A stretch of DNA of 23,343 nucleotides. It comes from Onstottus_A sp049273835. GTDB taxonomy: Bacteria; Acidobacteriota; Blastocatellia; UBA7656. This document shows, piece after piece, positions 8,210 through 15,261 of this stretch (position 1 is its first letter; each line of letters starts with the position of its first letter). The notes beneath the pieces are model-generated. The model was given only the letters and a program-made list of their open reading frames with translations. It was not told where the DNA came from and searched no databases. The stretch lies in the NCBI GenBank assembly GCA_049273835.1, contig JBASRM010000079.1, positions 1 through 23,343 of the forward strand. The letters are read 5' to 3'. The translations under genes were made by a program, and so were the position numbers.

Positions 8210-8776
8210 ATGGCAATCATTACAATTCCAGACGAGAATCGAACACTAAACGAACAATCAGCAATCACCGAATATCTTGCCGGGATCGGGATCGACTATG
8301 AGCGGTGGGACTCATCGCACTCGGTGGCATCGATTTCACCCGCGGAAGAGATACTTGCCGCTTACTCGGACGAGATCGAGAAGCTCAAACTACGGGGGGG
8401 CTATGTTACGGCCGATGTGATCGATGTGAACCCGCTCACACCGGGTCTTGAAGCGATGCTTGCGAAGTTCAACCGCGAACACTGGCACGAGGAGGACGAA
8501 GTCAGGTACATCATCCACGGGCGAGGCGTGTTTCACATCCATCCGCCCGATAGCCTGGTCGTCGCCATCGAAGTAGAAGCCGGTGATCTTATCCGTGTCC
8601 CGCGGGGCACGCGGCACTGGTTCAATCTGTGCGAGACGCGCCAGATCAGAGCGATACGTTTGTTTCAAGATCCCGCCGGCTGGGCGCCCAGTTACACTGA
8701 AAGCGGAGTCGATGCCGGCTATCAGCCGTTGTGTCTGGGCGCTTCGTATTTTCCAATACAAAACGCCGTGGGATAA
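8210..8776 (+). CDS. mtnD: Acireductone dioxygenase MtnD
   Basis: A 188-residue cupin that oxidises acireductone to 2-keto-4-methylthiobutyrate and formate (Fe form), the penultimate step to methionine. The metal-binding set is complete: His91, His93 and Glu97 in HWHEEDE, and His136 in PRGTRHWF. The GRGVFHIHPPD and AGDLIRVPRG segments form the second cupin motif. The first ~40 residues contain the usual EQSAITEYLAGIGIDYERW. A GGAGGAATTAAGGA leader gives a good ribosome site. It lies between mtnB and mtnC, with gaps of 35 and 45 nt. With a nickel ion the same enzyme makes an off-pathway product; the metal cannot be read from sequence. Confidence 0.95.
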   Translation: MAIITIPDENRTLNEQSAITEYLAGIGIDYERWDSSHSVASISPAEEILAAYSDEIEKLKLRGGYVTADVIDVNPLTPGLEAMLAKFNREHWHEEDEVRYIIHGRGVFHIHPPDSLVVAIEVEAGDLIRVPRGTRHWFNLCETRQIRAIRLFQDPAGWAPSYTESGVDAGYQPLCLGASYFPIQNAVG

Positions 8777-8821
8777 GCCCAGCCAAGCCGGGAGTGCGCT
8801 TCAGAACACCCACACCTCATC

Positions 8822-9571
8822 GTGACGCCGCATTTCCAAAAGCCTATAACGTCGATACTTCTCGACATCGAAGGCACCACGACCCCGATTGATTTCGTTT
8901 ACCACACACTCTTCCCCTACGCGCGTTCACACATCAAAGACTATCTTGCAGCCCATCAGGACTCGGCGGAACTGCGGTCAGACATCGCTCTGCTGATTGA
9001 AGAGAATGCCGAAGACGTGCGTCGCGGCCTTGATCCGCCGTTACTCGAGGGGTCGGTCGAGAGAGTCACGCCCGGCGATGTCGTCAGTTATATCCATTGG
9101 CTGATGGATCGCGACCGAAAGTCGACGCCGTTAAAATCGGTCCAGGGCAAGATCTGGTATGAGGGATATCACCGGGGCGATCTTCGTAGCCAGGTGTTCG
9201 AGGACGTGCCGCGAGCGTTCGGGCGATGGCGAAACCAACAAAAAGAGATTGACATCTACTCGTCCGGCAGTGTGCTGGCCCAGAAGCTGCTTTTTTCGTA
9301 TACCGAAGCCGGTGATCTAGCGCATCTTATCGGTAACTACTTCGACACAAACATCGGGGCAAAGCGGGACGCGGATAGTTATGGCATCATCGCTCGAAAC
9401 CTAAACCGAATGCCGGGGGAGATAGTTTTTGTATCGGATATAGTTGCCGAGCTTGACGCCGCTGCAGCAGCGGGACTCGAGGCGGTACTGTGTGTGCGGC
9501 AGGGCAACGATCCTCAAACGGCGTCGTTCAGCGGGACGGTGATCACCAGCTTCGACGAGCTTTTCCCATAA
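8822..9571 (+). CDS. mtnC: Enolase-phosphatase MtnC
   Basis: A 249-residue HAD-superfamily enzyme that enolises and dephosphorylates 2,3-diketo-5-methylthiopentyl-1-phosphate to acireductone. The HAD motif 1 is the MtnC form DIEGTT (Asp15, Glu17), followed by TPIDFVYHTLFPYAR. Motif 2 is YSSGSVLAQKLLF, and the end of the core is FVSDIVAELDAAAAAGL. The start is a GTG at 8822. Because MtnC does both steps, no separate MtnW and MtnX are needed, which fits the three-gene cassette. The early enzymes (MtnA, MtnK or MtnP) are not in this window. Confidence 0.94.
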   Translation: MTPHFQKPITSILLDIEGTTTPIDFVYHTLFPYARSHIKDYLAAHQDSAELRSDIALLIEENAEDVRRGLDPPLLEGSVERVTPGDVVSYIHWLMDRDRKSTPLKSVQGKIWYEGYHRGDLRSQVFEDVPRAFGRWRNQQKEIDIYSSGSVLAQKLLFSYTEAGDLAHLIGNYFDTNIGAKRDADSYGIIARNLNRMPGEIVFVSDIVAELDAAAAAGLEAVLCVRQGNDPQTASFSGTVITSFDELFP

Positions 9572-9575
9572 GAAT

Positions 9576-9628
9576 CTAGAACGTGCGTGGCGATCGGGCG
9601 CCCTACGTTAGGAGGGCGATGTTTCTAG
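9576..9628. terminator. Nested inverted repeat after mtnC
   Basis: CGCCCT (9599-9604) and AGGGCG (9613-9618) form an inner hairpin. It is enclosed by CTAGAAC (9576-9582) and GTTTCTAG (9621-9628), complementary apart from one extra base. The element lies right after the mtnC stop and before the next gene, a sensible place for a terminator, but no U-tract follows. An eroded intergenic repeat is an alternative. Confidence 0.3.
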
Positions 9629-9693
9629 TGGCTATGCCCAAAACGACGTGTTAGATTTCACGAAGAGTTGATTCAGAGCTTTGGATAGCGCCT

Positions 9694-10113
9694 ATGAAGA
9701 GACTGACTGCCAAGCTCAAAGAATTCTGCCGCAAACAGGAACTCGTCCGCCTGGCATATCTTGATCACGGGCACCCCCGAGTTGTACCGGTGTGGTTCGT
9801 TACCATCGGACGCGACTACTACATAGGGACTTATGCCAACAGTCCGAAATGGAAGGCGATCCGGCGCAAACCGCAGGTCGGGTGGGTGATCGACGGCGGA
9901 AGGCAGGGCCACTACAAAGGTGCGTCGTGGTTTGGCAAGGCCGAAGAGATAACCGATAAGAAGCTTCGAGCTAAGATCTATCAATCGCTCGGCGAGAAAT
10001 ACTTCGGCAGGGCGGACCATCCAAAACACATCGAGATTTGGGGCGAGGTCGATGATCCTTCGGCAATCTACATCCGGCTGAAACCTGAGGATGGCTTCTG
10101 GTGGGAATATTGA
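9694..10113 (+). CDS. Pyridoxamine-phosphate-oxidase-like split-barrel protein
   Basis: A 139-residue FMN- or F420-binding split beta-barrel protein. Barrel strands are seen in QELVRLAYLDHGHPRVVPVWFV, DYYIGTYANSPKWKAIRRKPQVGWVID and YKGASWFGKAEEI. The end, PSAIYIRLKPEDGFWWEY, is typical of short PPOX-like proteins. Function beyond flavin/deazaflavin binding cannot be assigned. It is unlike the split-barrel protein at 4446-4901 except in fold. Its TGA is one base before the likely cofH ATG, so the two genes are closely coupled. A role tied to F0 or F420 is therefore reasonable but unproven. It begins 122 nt after mtnC. Confidence 0.8.
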   Translation: MKRLTAKLKEFCRKQELVRLAYLDHGHPRVVPVWFVTIGRDYYIGTYANSPKWKAIRRKPQVGWVIDGGRQGHYKGASWFGKAEEITDKKLRAKIYQSLGEKYFGRADHPKHIEIWGEVDDPSAIYIRLKPEDGFWWEY

Positions 10114-10114
10114 G

Positions 10115-11275
10115 ATGAGTGTTCTTAACGAAATTCAGTGGGATGAGCCCGGCAGACTCGACGCGCTGCTTGAGTTGATCGATCCCGCGGTGGCTGGTGT
10201 TCTCGACAGAGCACTCAACGGAAAAGAGCTTGGCTTTGACGACGGGCTGATGCTTGCGCGAACGCGCGGGGCTGAGTTGGAGGCGTTGGTGCTCACAGCC
10301 GATCGGATCAGGCGCAGCCGGGTTGGGGACGTGATCACCTATGTCGTAAATCGCAACATCAACTTCACAAACATCTGCTTCATTGGTTGCCGGTTCTGCG
10401 CGTTCAGCCGCGCGCCCCGCGAGAAGGATGCTTATTTTCACTCGTTCGAAGAAATCGGCCGCCGCTCGGTTGAAGCCTGGGAGCGAGGCGCTCGGGAGGT
10501 CTGCGTGCAAGGCGGGCTGCCGCGGGATCTTGATCCGTTCTACTATCGCGATTTGCTCCTTGCAATCAAGCAGGCCACTCCTGACATGCACATCCATGCG
10601 TTCTCTCCGATGGAGGTCGTCTACGGCGTCGAGCTGACCGGCATGCCGCTGCAGGATTATCTCGCGATGCTCAAGGAAGCGGGACTTGGAAGTTTGCCCG
10701 GCACCGCGGCTGAAATCCTTGATGATGGTGTTCGCCATCAGATCGAACGCATCAAGTTGAACGTATCGCAGTGGCTCGATGTGATAAAGACGGCGCACCG
10801 GCTTGGGATACGCACCACGTCGACGATGATGTACGGTCACACCGAAACCGAAGAGCATTGGGTGCGACACCTGAAGCTGCTTCGCGACGTTCAAAAGGAG
10901 ACCGGCGGCTTTACCGAGTTTGTGCCGCTCGGGTTCGTGCACGAGTTTACACAACTGTATCGCTCCGGCGACGCCCGGCCTGGTCCGACGGTCGAGGAGC
11001 ATTTGAAAGTCCATGCGCTTTCCCGGTTGATGCTGCAAGGCTGGATCGACAACATCCAGGTGTCGTGGGTAAAGATGTCGCGCGATGTGACGCAAGCGTG
11101 TTTGCGGGCGGGAGCTAACGACTACGGTGGGACGCTGATGAATGAGAACATCTCTCGATTGGCGGGATCGACATCGGGCGAATATCTTTCGCCGGAAGAG
11201 TTTCACCTGCGGATTCGTGAGCTGGGCCGCATTCCTGCTGAGCGCACTACGCTTTATAAGATCGTGCCGCAATAG
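10115..11275 (+). CDS. cofH: F0 synthase subunit CofH (radical SAM)
   Basis: 5-amino-6-(D-ribitylamino)uracil:L-tyrosine 4-hydroxyphenyl transferase, the first F0 synthase step. With the ATG at 10115 it has 386 residues. The radical-SAM motif is Cys88, Cys92 and Cys95 (NICFIGCRFCAF). CofH-type phrases are VNRNINFTNIC, CVQGGLPRDLDPFYY, GSLPGTAAEIL, TTSTMMYGHTETEEHW and GANDYGGTLMNENISR. An in-frame ATG at 10091 would overlap the upstream gene by 23 nt; the later start is preferred because it leaves a one-base gap, but the ribosome site is weak for both. Separate CofG and CofH proteins, rather than an FbiC fusion, are the archaeal and cyanobacterial arrangement. Confidence 0.94.
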   Translation: MSVLNEIQWDEPGRLDALLELIDPAVAGVLDRALNGKELGFDDGLMLARTRGAELEALVLTADRIRRSRVGDVITYVVNRNINFTNICFIGCRFCAFSRAPREKDAYFHSFEEIGRRSVEAWERGAREVCVQGGLPRDLDPFYYRDLLLAIKQATPDMHIHAFSPMEVVYGVELTGMPLQDYLAMLKEAGLGSLPGTAAEILDDGVRHQIERIKLNVSQWLDVIKTAHRLGIRTTSTMMYGHTETEEHWVRHLKLLRDVQKETGGFTEFVPLGFVHEFTQLYRSGDARPGPTVEEHLKVHALSRLMLQGWIDNIQVSWVKMSRDVTQACLRAGANDYGGTLMNENISRLAGSTSGEYLSPEEFHLRIRELGRIPAERTTLYKIVPQ

Positions 11276-11389
11276 GTTCGTAACGAGCGAGGTTCAGGCG
11301 ACGCTGACTTGCAACACCAAGTGGCGACACAAGTCGCTCGCTCCCGTGAGTACTAAACATCGTCTCTGGAAAGTCGTGCGTGCGCCCTC
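11276..11389. other. Convergent intergenic region with imperfect inverted repeats
   Basis: Between the cofH stop and the stop of the minus-strand TPR-like gene. GAGCGAG (11285-11291) pairs with CTCGCTC (11337-11343), and inside it ACTTG (11307-11311) pairs with CAAGT (11318-11322) across a 6-nt loop. This could form a shared terminator structure, but no U-tract is obvious. Confidence 0.25.
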
Positions 11390-12124
11390 TCACCGAGTCT
11401 GAATCGCCGGTTCAGGACACTTCGCTTGCCTTTGTTTCCATATTCTTCCCAGGTAGTCTCCAAAAACCGGGTCAGTTTCAATTGGGCAGAAGTCTGGGTC
11501 TGAGGCAACTTTCTGGTCAAATTCAGCCTTTCGGCTCGGCGGCAATACCCGCTTCAAGTTGTCGAGGCTTTGAATCGCCTCAGCGACCCTCCCAAGCAAC
11601 CCGAGCATACAGGCAGCATTCCAGTGGGGCCAGATCGCCAGCGCATCGAGTTGTCTAGCTCTCTCAAACCACCGTAGCGCCCGTTCAATCTCCTCCCTGC
11701 TATAAGTGTTCTTCCTGGCTGTCGCGCGAGTCTTTTCCGCGTTGTAGATGGAAAGACCCCGTGTGTTCAGGGGGCTCGATAGCTCGGCGCCAGAGTATGA
11801 CGCGTTCATCGAGGCTATCAACTGGTCGACCCGATCATCGGAGGTATCGAGGCTGCTCAGGACACCCAGCGCATCGCTACGGGTGCGCGGCGGCTGCACC
11901 TCACCGCTGACTTCTTTGCTCGCGAGCCGCCGCCCTACCAGGAAGGCGGCCCCGCCAACAAGCAGAAGGGCGAGTACGATCAACAGTAGCTGAAGGTATG
12001 CAACTCCCCGGTCGCTACGGGCCACCGGCGACAGTTGCTCGCCGAGTCTGAAATACCTGGCACCCTTAGCTGAACGCCGCGACTGTTCAGGGTCACGTTT
12101 TGAACCGGCTTCTTCGTGTGTCAT
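11390..12124 (-). CDS. Membrane-anchored TPR-like protein
   Basis: A 244-residue protein of unknown function. Residues 1-41 are polar and basic, then one transmembrane helix spans about 42-64 (VAYLQLLLIVLALLLVGGAAFLVG) with the C-terminal part outside the cytoplasm. After a linker, residues about 140-244 form helices resembling one or two tetratricopeptide repeats (ALRWFERARQLDALAIWPHW, then MLGLLGRVAEAIQSLDNL). They end with a DPDFCPIETDPVFGDYLGR phrase common in TPR proteins. TPRs bind proteins or peptides. Its ATG overlaps the stop of the M15 peptidase gene by 4 bp, so they are co-translated. It may scaffold the peptidase or the kinase upstream. Confidence 0.75.
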   Translation of the reverse strand: MTHEEAGSKRDPEQSRRSAKGARYFRLGEQLSPVARSDRGVAYLQLLLIVLALLLVGGAAFLVGRRLASKEVSGEVQPPRTRSDALGVLSSLDTSDDRVDQLIASMNASYSGAELSSPLNTRGLSIYNAEKTRATARKNTYSREEIERALRWFERARQLDALAIWPHWNAACMLGLLGRVAEAIQSLDNLKRVLPPSRKAEFDQKVASDPDFCPIETDPVFGDYLGRIWKQRQAKCPEPAIQTR

Positions 12125-12846
12125 TGACGCCTCCGCTCATCGAGTCTCGGATTGGTTACTCGAACTTTATTCGTTTTGGGTTTCTCAAAGTGTTGATAAT
12201 CCTTGAGGGACGTGAACTCGCCGCCCCATTTCCAACCGAGCCGCTGGAAATTGCGCACAATCGGATCAGTCGCTGTAAGCGTGCCTTCAACACTTGGATC
12301 ATATTTAGCGCCTGGTGGAAGAGCAACGCCCTCCTTTACATAAGGATTCTGAACAGGATTGATGTCGATCGCTCTACCGAAGGCGTGGTTGGATAGCTGC
12401 GTGCCCCCGGTTGTTTGCCGATAATTGAATCCGGAGGTGTTATTGGCCGCCATTGAGAGATCATCATCCCACCGGCCGTCTTTGCGAAAGCGGCGATCTG
12501 AGATAGGAATGACTGAATGGATCGGAAAGCGTTCTCTTAATGCCACCTGGAACACGGTCTGGATATCATCTTCCAGCGCGCGGTCGATGACGAGTTGACC
12601 CTGATGAATCTTGTCGTCGAATGAATAGTACAAGACCTTGACGACCCTTTGCCTCTTGCGTATTTCCTCGGGGCAACGTGCATCTAGACCATCGAAGACT
12701 TCATTCTTTTCCTTTGCACTATCGATGATCGGATGCTTCAGGGTGCCAAGACGCTGGGCACAAGACCCGCTATCGATCATCGGCGCGTTTAACGCGAAGG
12801 AGATCGAAATGAGGAGCATCCAAACGGAGCGGGCGGGCCTAATCAT
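12121..12846 (-). CDS. M15-family peptidoglycan peptidase (VanY/CwlK-like)
   Basis: A zinc peptidase of 241 residues from the ATG at 12846, chosen because it gives an N-terminal signal segment (MIRPARSVWMLLISISFALN) and a GAGAGGA ribosome site. An upstream ATG at 12918 would add 24 residues before it. The catalytic core has the M15 pattern: His154 and Asp161 in SNHAFGRAIDINPVQNPYV, and His219 in DYQHFE. FRKDGRWDDDLSMAANNTSGFNYR is a family-typical lead-in. M15C members cut L-Ala-D-Glu or D-Ala-containing cross-link peptides in the cell wall. It follows the kinase-SUMF1 gene by about 100 nt and overlaps the TPR-like gene by 4 bp, suggesting a cell-envelope operon. Confidence 0.85.
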   Translation of the reverse strand: MIRPARSVWMLLISISFALNAPMIDSGSCAQRLGTLKHPIIDSAKEKNEVFDGLDARCPEEIRKRQRVVKVLYYSFDDKIHQGQLVIDRALEDDIQTVFQVALRERFPIHSVIPISDRRFRKDGRWDDDLSMAANNTSGFNYRQTTGGTQLSNHAFGRAIDINPVQNPYVKEGVALPPGAKYDPSVEGTLTATDPIVRNFQRLGWKWGGEFTSLKDYQHFEKPKTNKVRVTNPRLDERRRQ

Positions 12847-12944
12847 CAAGATGATCCTCTCACGAGGACAGACCGTGATTCGACTTCCGGAACATCCCGA
12901 GTCGCCGGCGGTGAGCAAGCCTACACTCTGGCAGTTGAGCCGGG

Positions 12945-14894
12945 CTACGGGTTACGGGGCAGAGAGGTAACGACCCGAAACCCAATGACCCCTTGACGGA
13001 GCTCCGGAGAAAACCAGTAACGGCTTGCGGATCGGCAGTAGAAGCCGCTCTTGTTCCATGAGCCGCCTCGAACGACCCGGCTCTGATCACCACCTTCCTT
13101 CCACACACTGCCGTCAACTGGAGGGTTATAGTTGTAGTTTTCATGCCAGGAGTCCTGACACCATTCGTACACGTTGCCAAGCATATCGTAAAGTCCGAAG
13201 CCATTTGGAACGCCGAAGCTCCCCGCCGCCGTAGTCTTTCCGAGTGAGTTCCGCGGCGGCACCTTCCCATACGGCTGAGACCAGTCATAGTTGACAAGTT
13301 CGGGCGTCACGGTTTCGCCAAAGGCAAATGGAGTCGGTCTTCCGGCCCGGCAGGCATATTCCCATTCGGCCTCAGACGGCAATGTATATGTTCGTCCTGT
13401 TTTGCGAGACAACAGAGCGCAAAACGCCATGGCGTCGTCCCACGACACCTGCTCCACCGGTAGATTGTTTCCCTTGAATTGAGATGGATCAGGATTCAAA
13501 TCACCGTCTGTGCCGACCACCGCTCGCCACTGCGACTGGGTTATCTCAAACTTGCTCATGCAAAAGCCGGGAACTGTTACCTTGTGCCGAGGATACTCGT
13601 TAGGATTCTTGCCGGCTTCTCCCTCCGGTGAACCCATCTGGAAAGGGCCCCCCGGAATCTCCACCATCTCGAGTATGACGCCGTCGTCGAGATCGTCCGC
13701 AAAATAAAATGCTTTGCCTGGGCTTCGTTCGACTACATTACCCGATCCGTCGATCCGAACCGCCTGGAATTGATATGTTAAGAACTCGGGTTGGCGGGTC
13801 CACTCCTTTCTTGCAACCATCAAGATCGTGATGCCCAGAGCGAGTGCCATTGCCGCGGCATAGACGATCCATCGCCAACGCCACTCAGAGGCGGCCTTGG
13901 GAGTGGCAGGGCTCACTCCCATTGGAATGGTTTCCGCATCCCGCGGCGCCACGCCGACTCCGCCGGCCCACACCCTTAGCTGCGGGGCTCCTATTGCGTC
14001 ATACCCAACCCGCGGCAGCGGTTCAAATTTCCCGCCAGGGTGATCCCTGTCGTCTCGCGGCGGCCTTTCCGCGGCTGCCCCCGCGGCGTCCTTGACTTGC
14101 CCCATCGCCTCCTGCAGTTGACCTCGCATCTGGGCCGCGCACGTGGCCCTCTTCATTGGGTCCTTTGACAGCGAACACGCTACGATCGTCCTTATGGCGG
14201 ATGGCACATCCTCCCCAAGCGGCGCCGGCTCCTCGTCCTGAATGATCGCCATCATTGAGAGCGGGTCACTACTCCTAAACGGCAAGCCGCCACTGACCAA
14301 TTGGTGCAAGATCACCCCAACAGACCACAGGTCGGTCCGCTCGTTCCTCTTCCCCTTGAACGCCTCGGGGGCCATATACTCGGGTGTTCCGGCAACGATG
14401 CTGCTCACGCTCCCGCTCTTGACCACCCGCGACAGGCCAAAGTCCGCGAGCCGCGGTGTATTCCCCTGCAACAGAATGTTCGCCGGCTTGAGGTCCCGGT
14501 GAATAATCTTCTTTCCATGCAGATGTTCGAGCCCGTTGAGGATTCCCAAAGTCATTTGCACTGCCGATTCCACAGACGGTGCCGATCCGTTATGAAGGTT
14601 TAGCCATTCCTGTAGCGACCCGTCCGGAGCATATTCGCTGACGATCACAACTTGATCGTCATAGATCTCGGCCTCGATGATCGGCAACACATTCGAATGA
14701 CCGCTAGCTTGAACCCACAAGTCTGCCTCTTGCTTGATGACATTGATGTCCACATCCGTTATCGGGATCTTGAGCGCTACATTGATTGCGGTGATCTTGG
14801 TGTGGCGTTGGGCGAGCCAGACCTCACCGAAGCTGCCTCTTCCAAGCTTTCGGACAAGTCGGTAGGGACCGATCTCATAACCTGCACGAAACAT
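12945..14894 (-). CDS. Ser/Thr protein kinase fused to a SUMF1/FGE-like sensor domain
   Basis: A 649-residue membrane kinase. The cytoplasmic kinase domain (about 11-265) is complete: the Gly-rich loop GRGSFGEV, Lys42 in ALKIP, the catalytic loop HRDLKPAN (Asp134), DFG at 151-153 and APE near 175. A Pro/Gly-rich linker follows, then one transmembrane helix (about 342-360) and an extracytoplasmic SUMF1/formylglycine-enzyme-fold domain (about 408-649). The latter shows MVEIPGGPFQMGSPEGEAG, PVEQVSWDDAMAFC, LPSEAEWEYACRAG, YDMLGNVYEWCQD and RVVRGGSWNKSGFYCRSASR. The catalytic cysteine pair of true formylglycine-generating enzymes is not seen at that last motif, so it is likely a ligand-binding or scaffold domain. 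An AAGGAG ribosome site precedes the ATG. Confidence 0.92.
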   Translation of the reverse strand: MFRAGYEIGPYRLVRKLGRGSFGEVWLAQRHTKITAINVALKIPITDVDINVIKQEADLWVQASGHSNVLPIIEAEIYDDQVVIVSEYAPDGSLQEWLNLHNGSAPSVESAVQMTLGILNGLEHLHGKKIIHRDLKPANILLQGNTPRLADFGLSRVVKSGSVSSIVAGTPEYMAPEAFKGKRNERTDLWSVGVILHQLVSGGLPFRSSDPLSMMAIIQDEEPAPLGEDVPSAIRTIVACSLSKDPMKRATCAAQMRGQLQEAMGQVKDAAGAAAERPPRDDRDHPGGKFEPLPRVGYDAIGAPQLRVWAGGVGVAPRDAETIPMGVSPATPKAASEWRWRWIVYAAAMALALGITILMVARKEWTRQPEFLTYQFQAVRIDGSGNVVERSPGKAFYFADDLDDGVILEMVEIPGGPFQMGSPEGEAGKNPNEYPRHKVTVPGFCMSKFEITQSQWRAVVGTDGDLNPDPSQFKGNNLPVEQVSWDDAMAFCALLSRKTGRTYTLPSEAEWEYACRAGRPTPFAFGETVTPELVNYDWSQPYGKVPPRNSLGKTTAAGSFGVPNGFGLYDMLGNVYEWCQDSWHENYNYNPPVDGSVWKEGGDQSRVVRGGSWNKSGFYCRSASRYWFSPELRQGVIGFRVVTSLPRNP

Positions 14895-15000
14895 ATGGAG
14901 TGCTCCTTGACGCCGGGGCCGCCAGTCGGTGAAACAGGTATCGGGCCTTACTCAAGAGCAGGTGGATTATAGTTTTGGTATCGATGTTTTTCAATGCTAG

Positions 15001-15062
15001 GAGTCGCGCTGCGAAGGGCGCGAGTCTATCACATCCGCTCGCCGTTAAGAGTCGCGCTGCGA
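15001..15062. repeat. 14-bp direct repeat in divergent intergenic region
   Basis: GAGTCGCGCTGCGA occurs at 15001-15014 and again, identically, at 15049-15062, a 48-bp period. The first copy is also the left half of a hairpin, TCGCGC (15004-15009) with GCGCGA (15018-15023). The pair lies in the 367-nt gap between the kinase start and the plus-strand cluster and is a candidate regulator-binding site. Apart from this and the promoter at 15199-15226, I see no gene in the gap. Confidence 0.45.
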
Positions 15063-15198
15063 TACTTCCCTCCGATAAGAGACGTTAGCCCCTTGCTGCT
15101 TTAAAAGGAGCAGCCAAGTGCCGCCCACCGCGCAATATTGTGTGACGGCCAGTGCGTGGTGAGTGGGACTCCGGCTACACCGGCGCGGCGCCGGGTGC

Positions 15199-15226
15199 TT
15201 GACGAGGTATCCAACATCACTATAGA
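15199..15226 (+). promoter_or_regulatory. Probable sigma-70 promoter of the unknown operon
   Basis: TTGACG at 15199-15204 (5 of 6 to consensus) and TATAGA at 15221-15226 are separated by 16 nt. A start near 15233 would leave about a 29-nt leader holding the AGGAGG ribosome site (15249-15254) of the GTG-start gene at 15262. It is one of the two clearest promoters in the window. Confidence 0.6.
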
Positions 15227-15261
15227 ATCCGGCCACATTTTTGGCGACAGGAGGTTCCCCC

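Noticed and set aside
9971..11272. 433-codon open frame antisense to cofH
   Set aside because: It lies entirely opposite a confidently identified radical-SAM gene, is rich in His/Arg/Pro typical of antisense GC-rich frames, and has no recognisable motif.
12945..14894. A functional formylglycine-generating enzyme in the kinase fusion
   Set aside because: The scaffold is present, but the paired catalytic cysteines expected near the C-terminal RGGSW motif are not seen, and no sulfatase gene is nearby.
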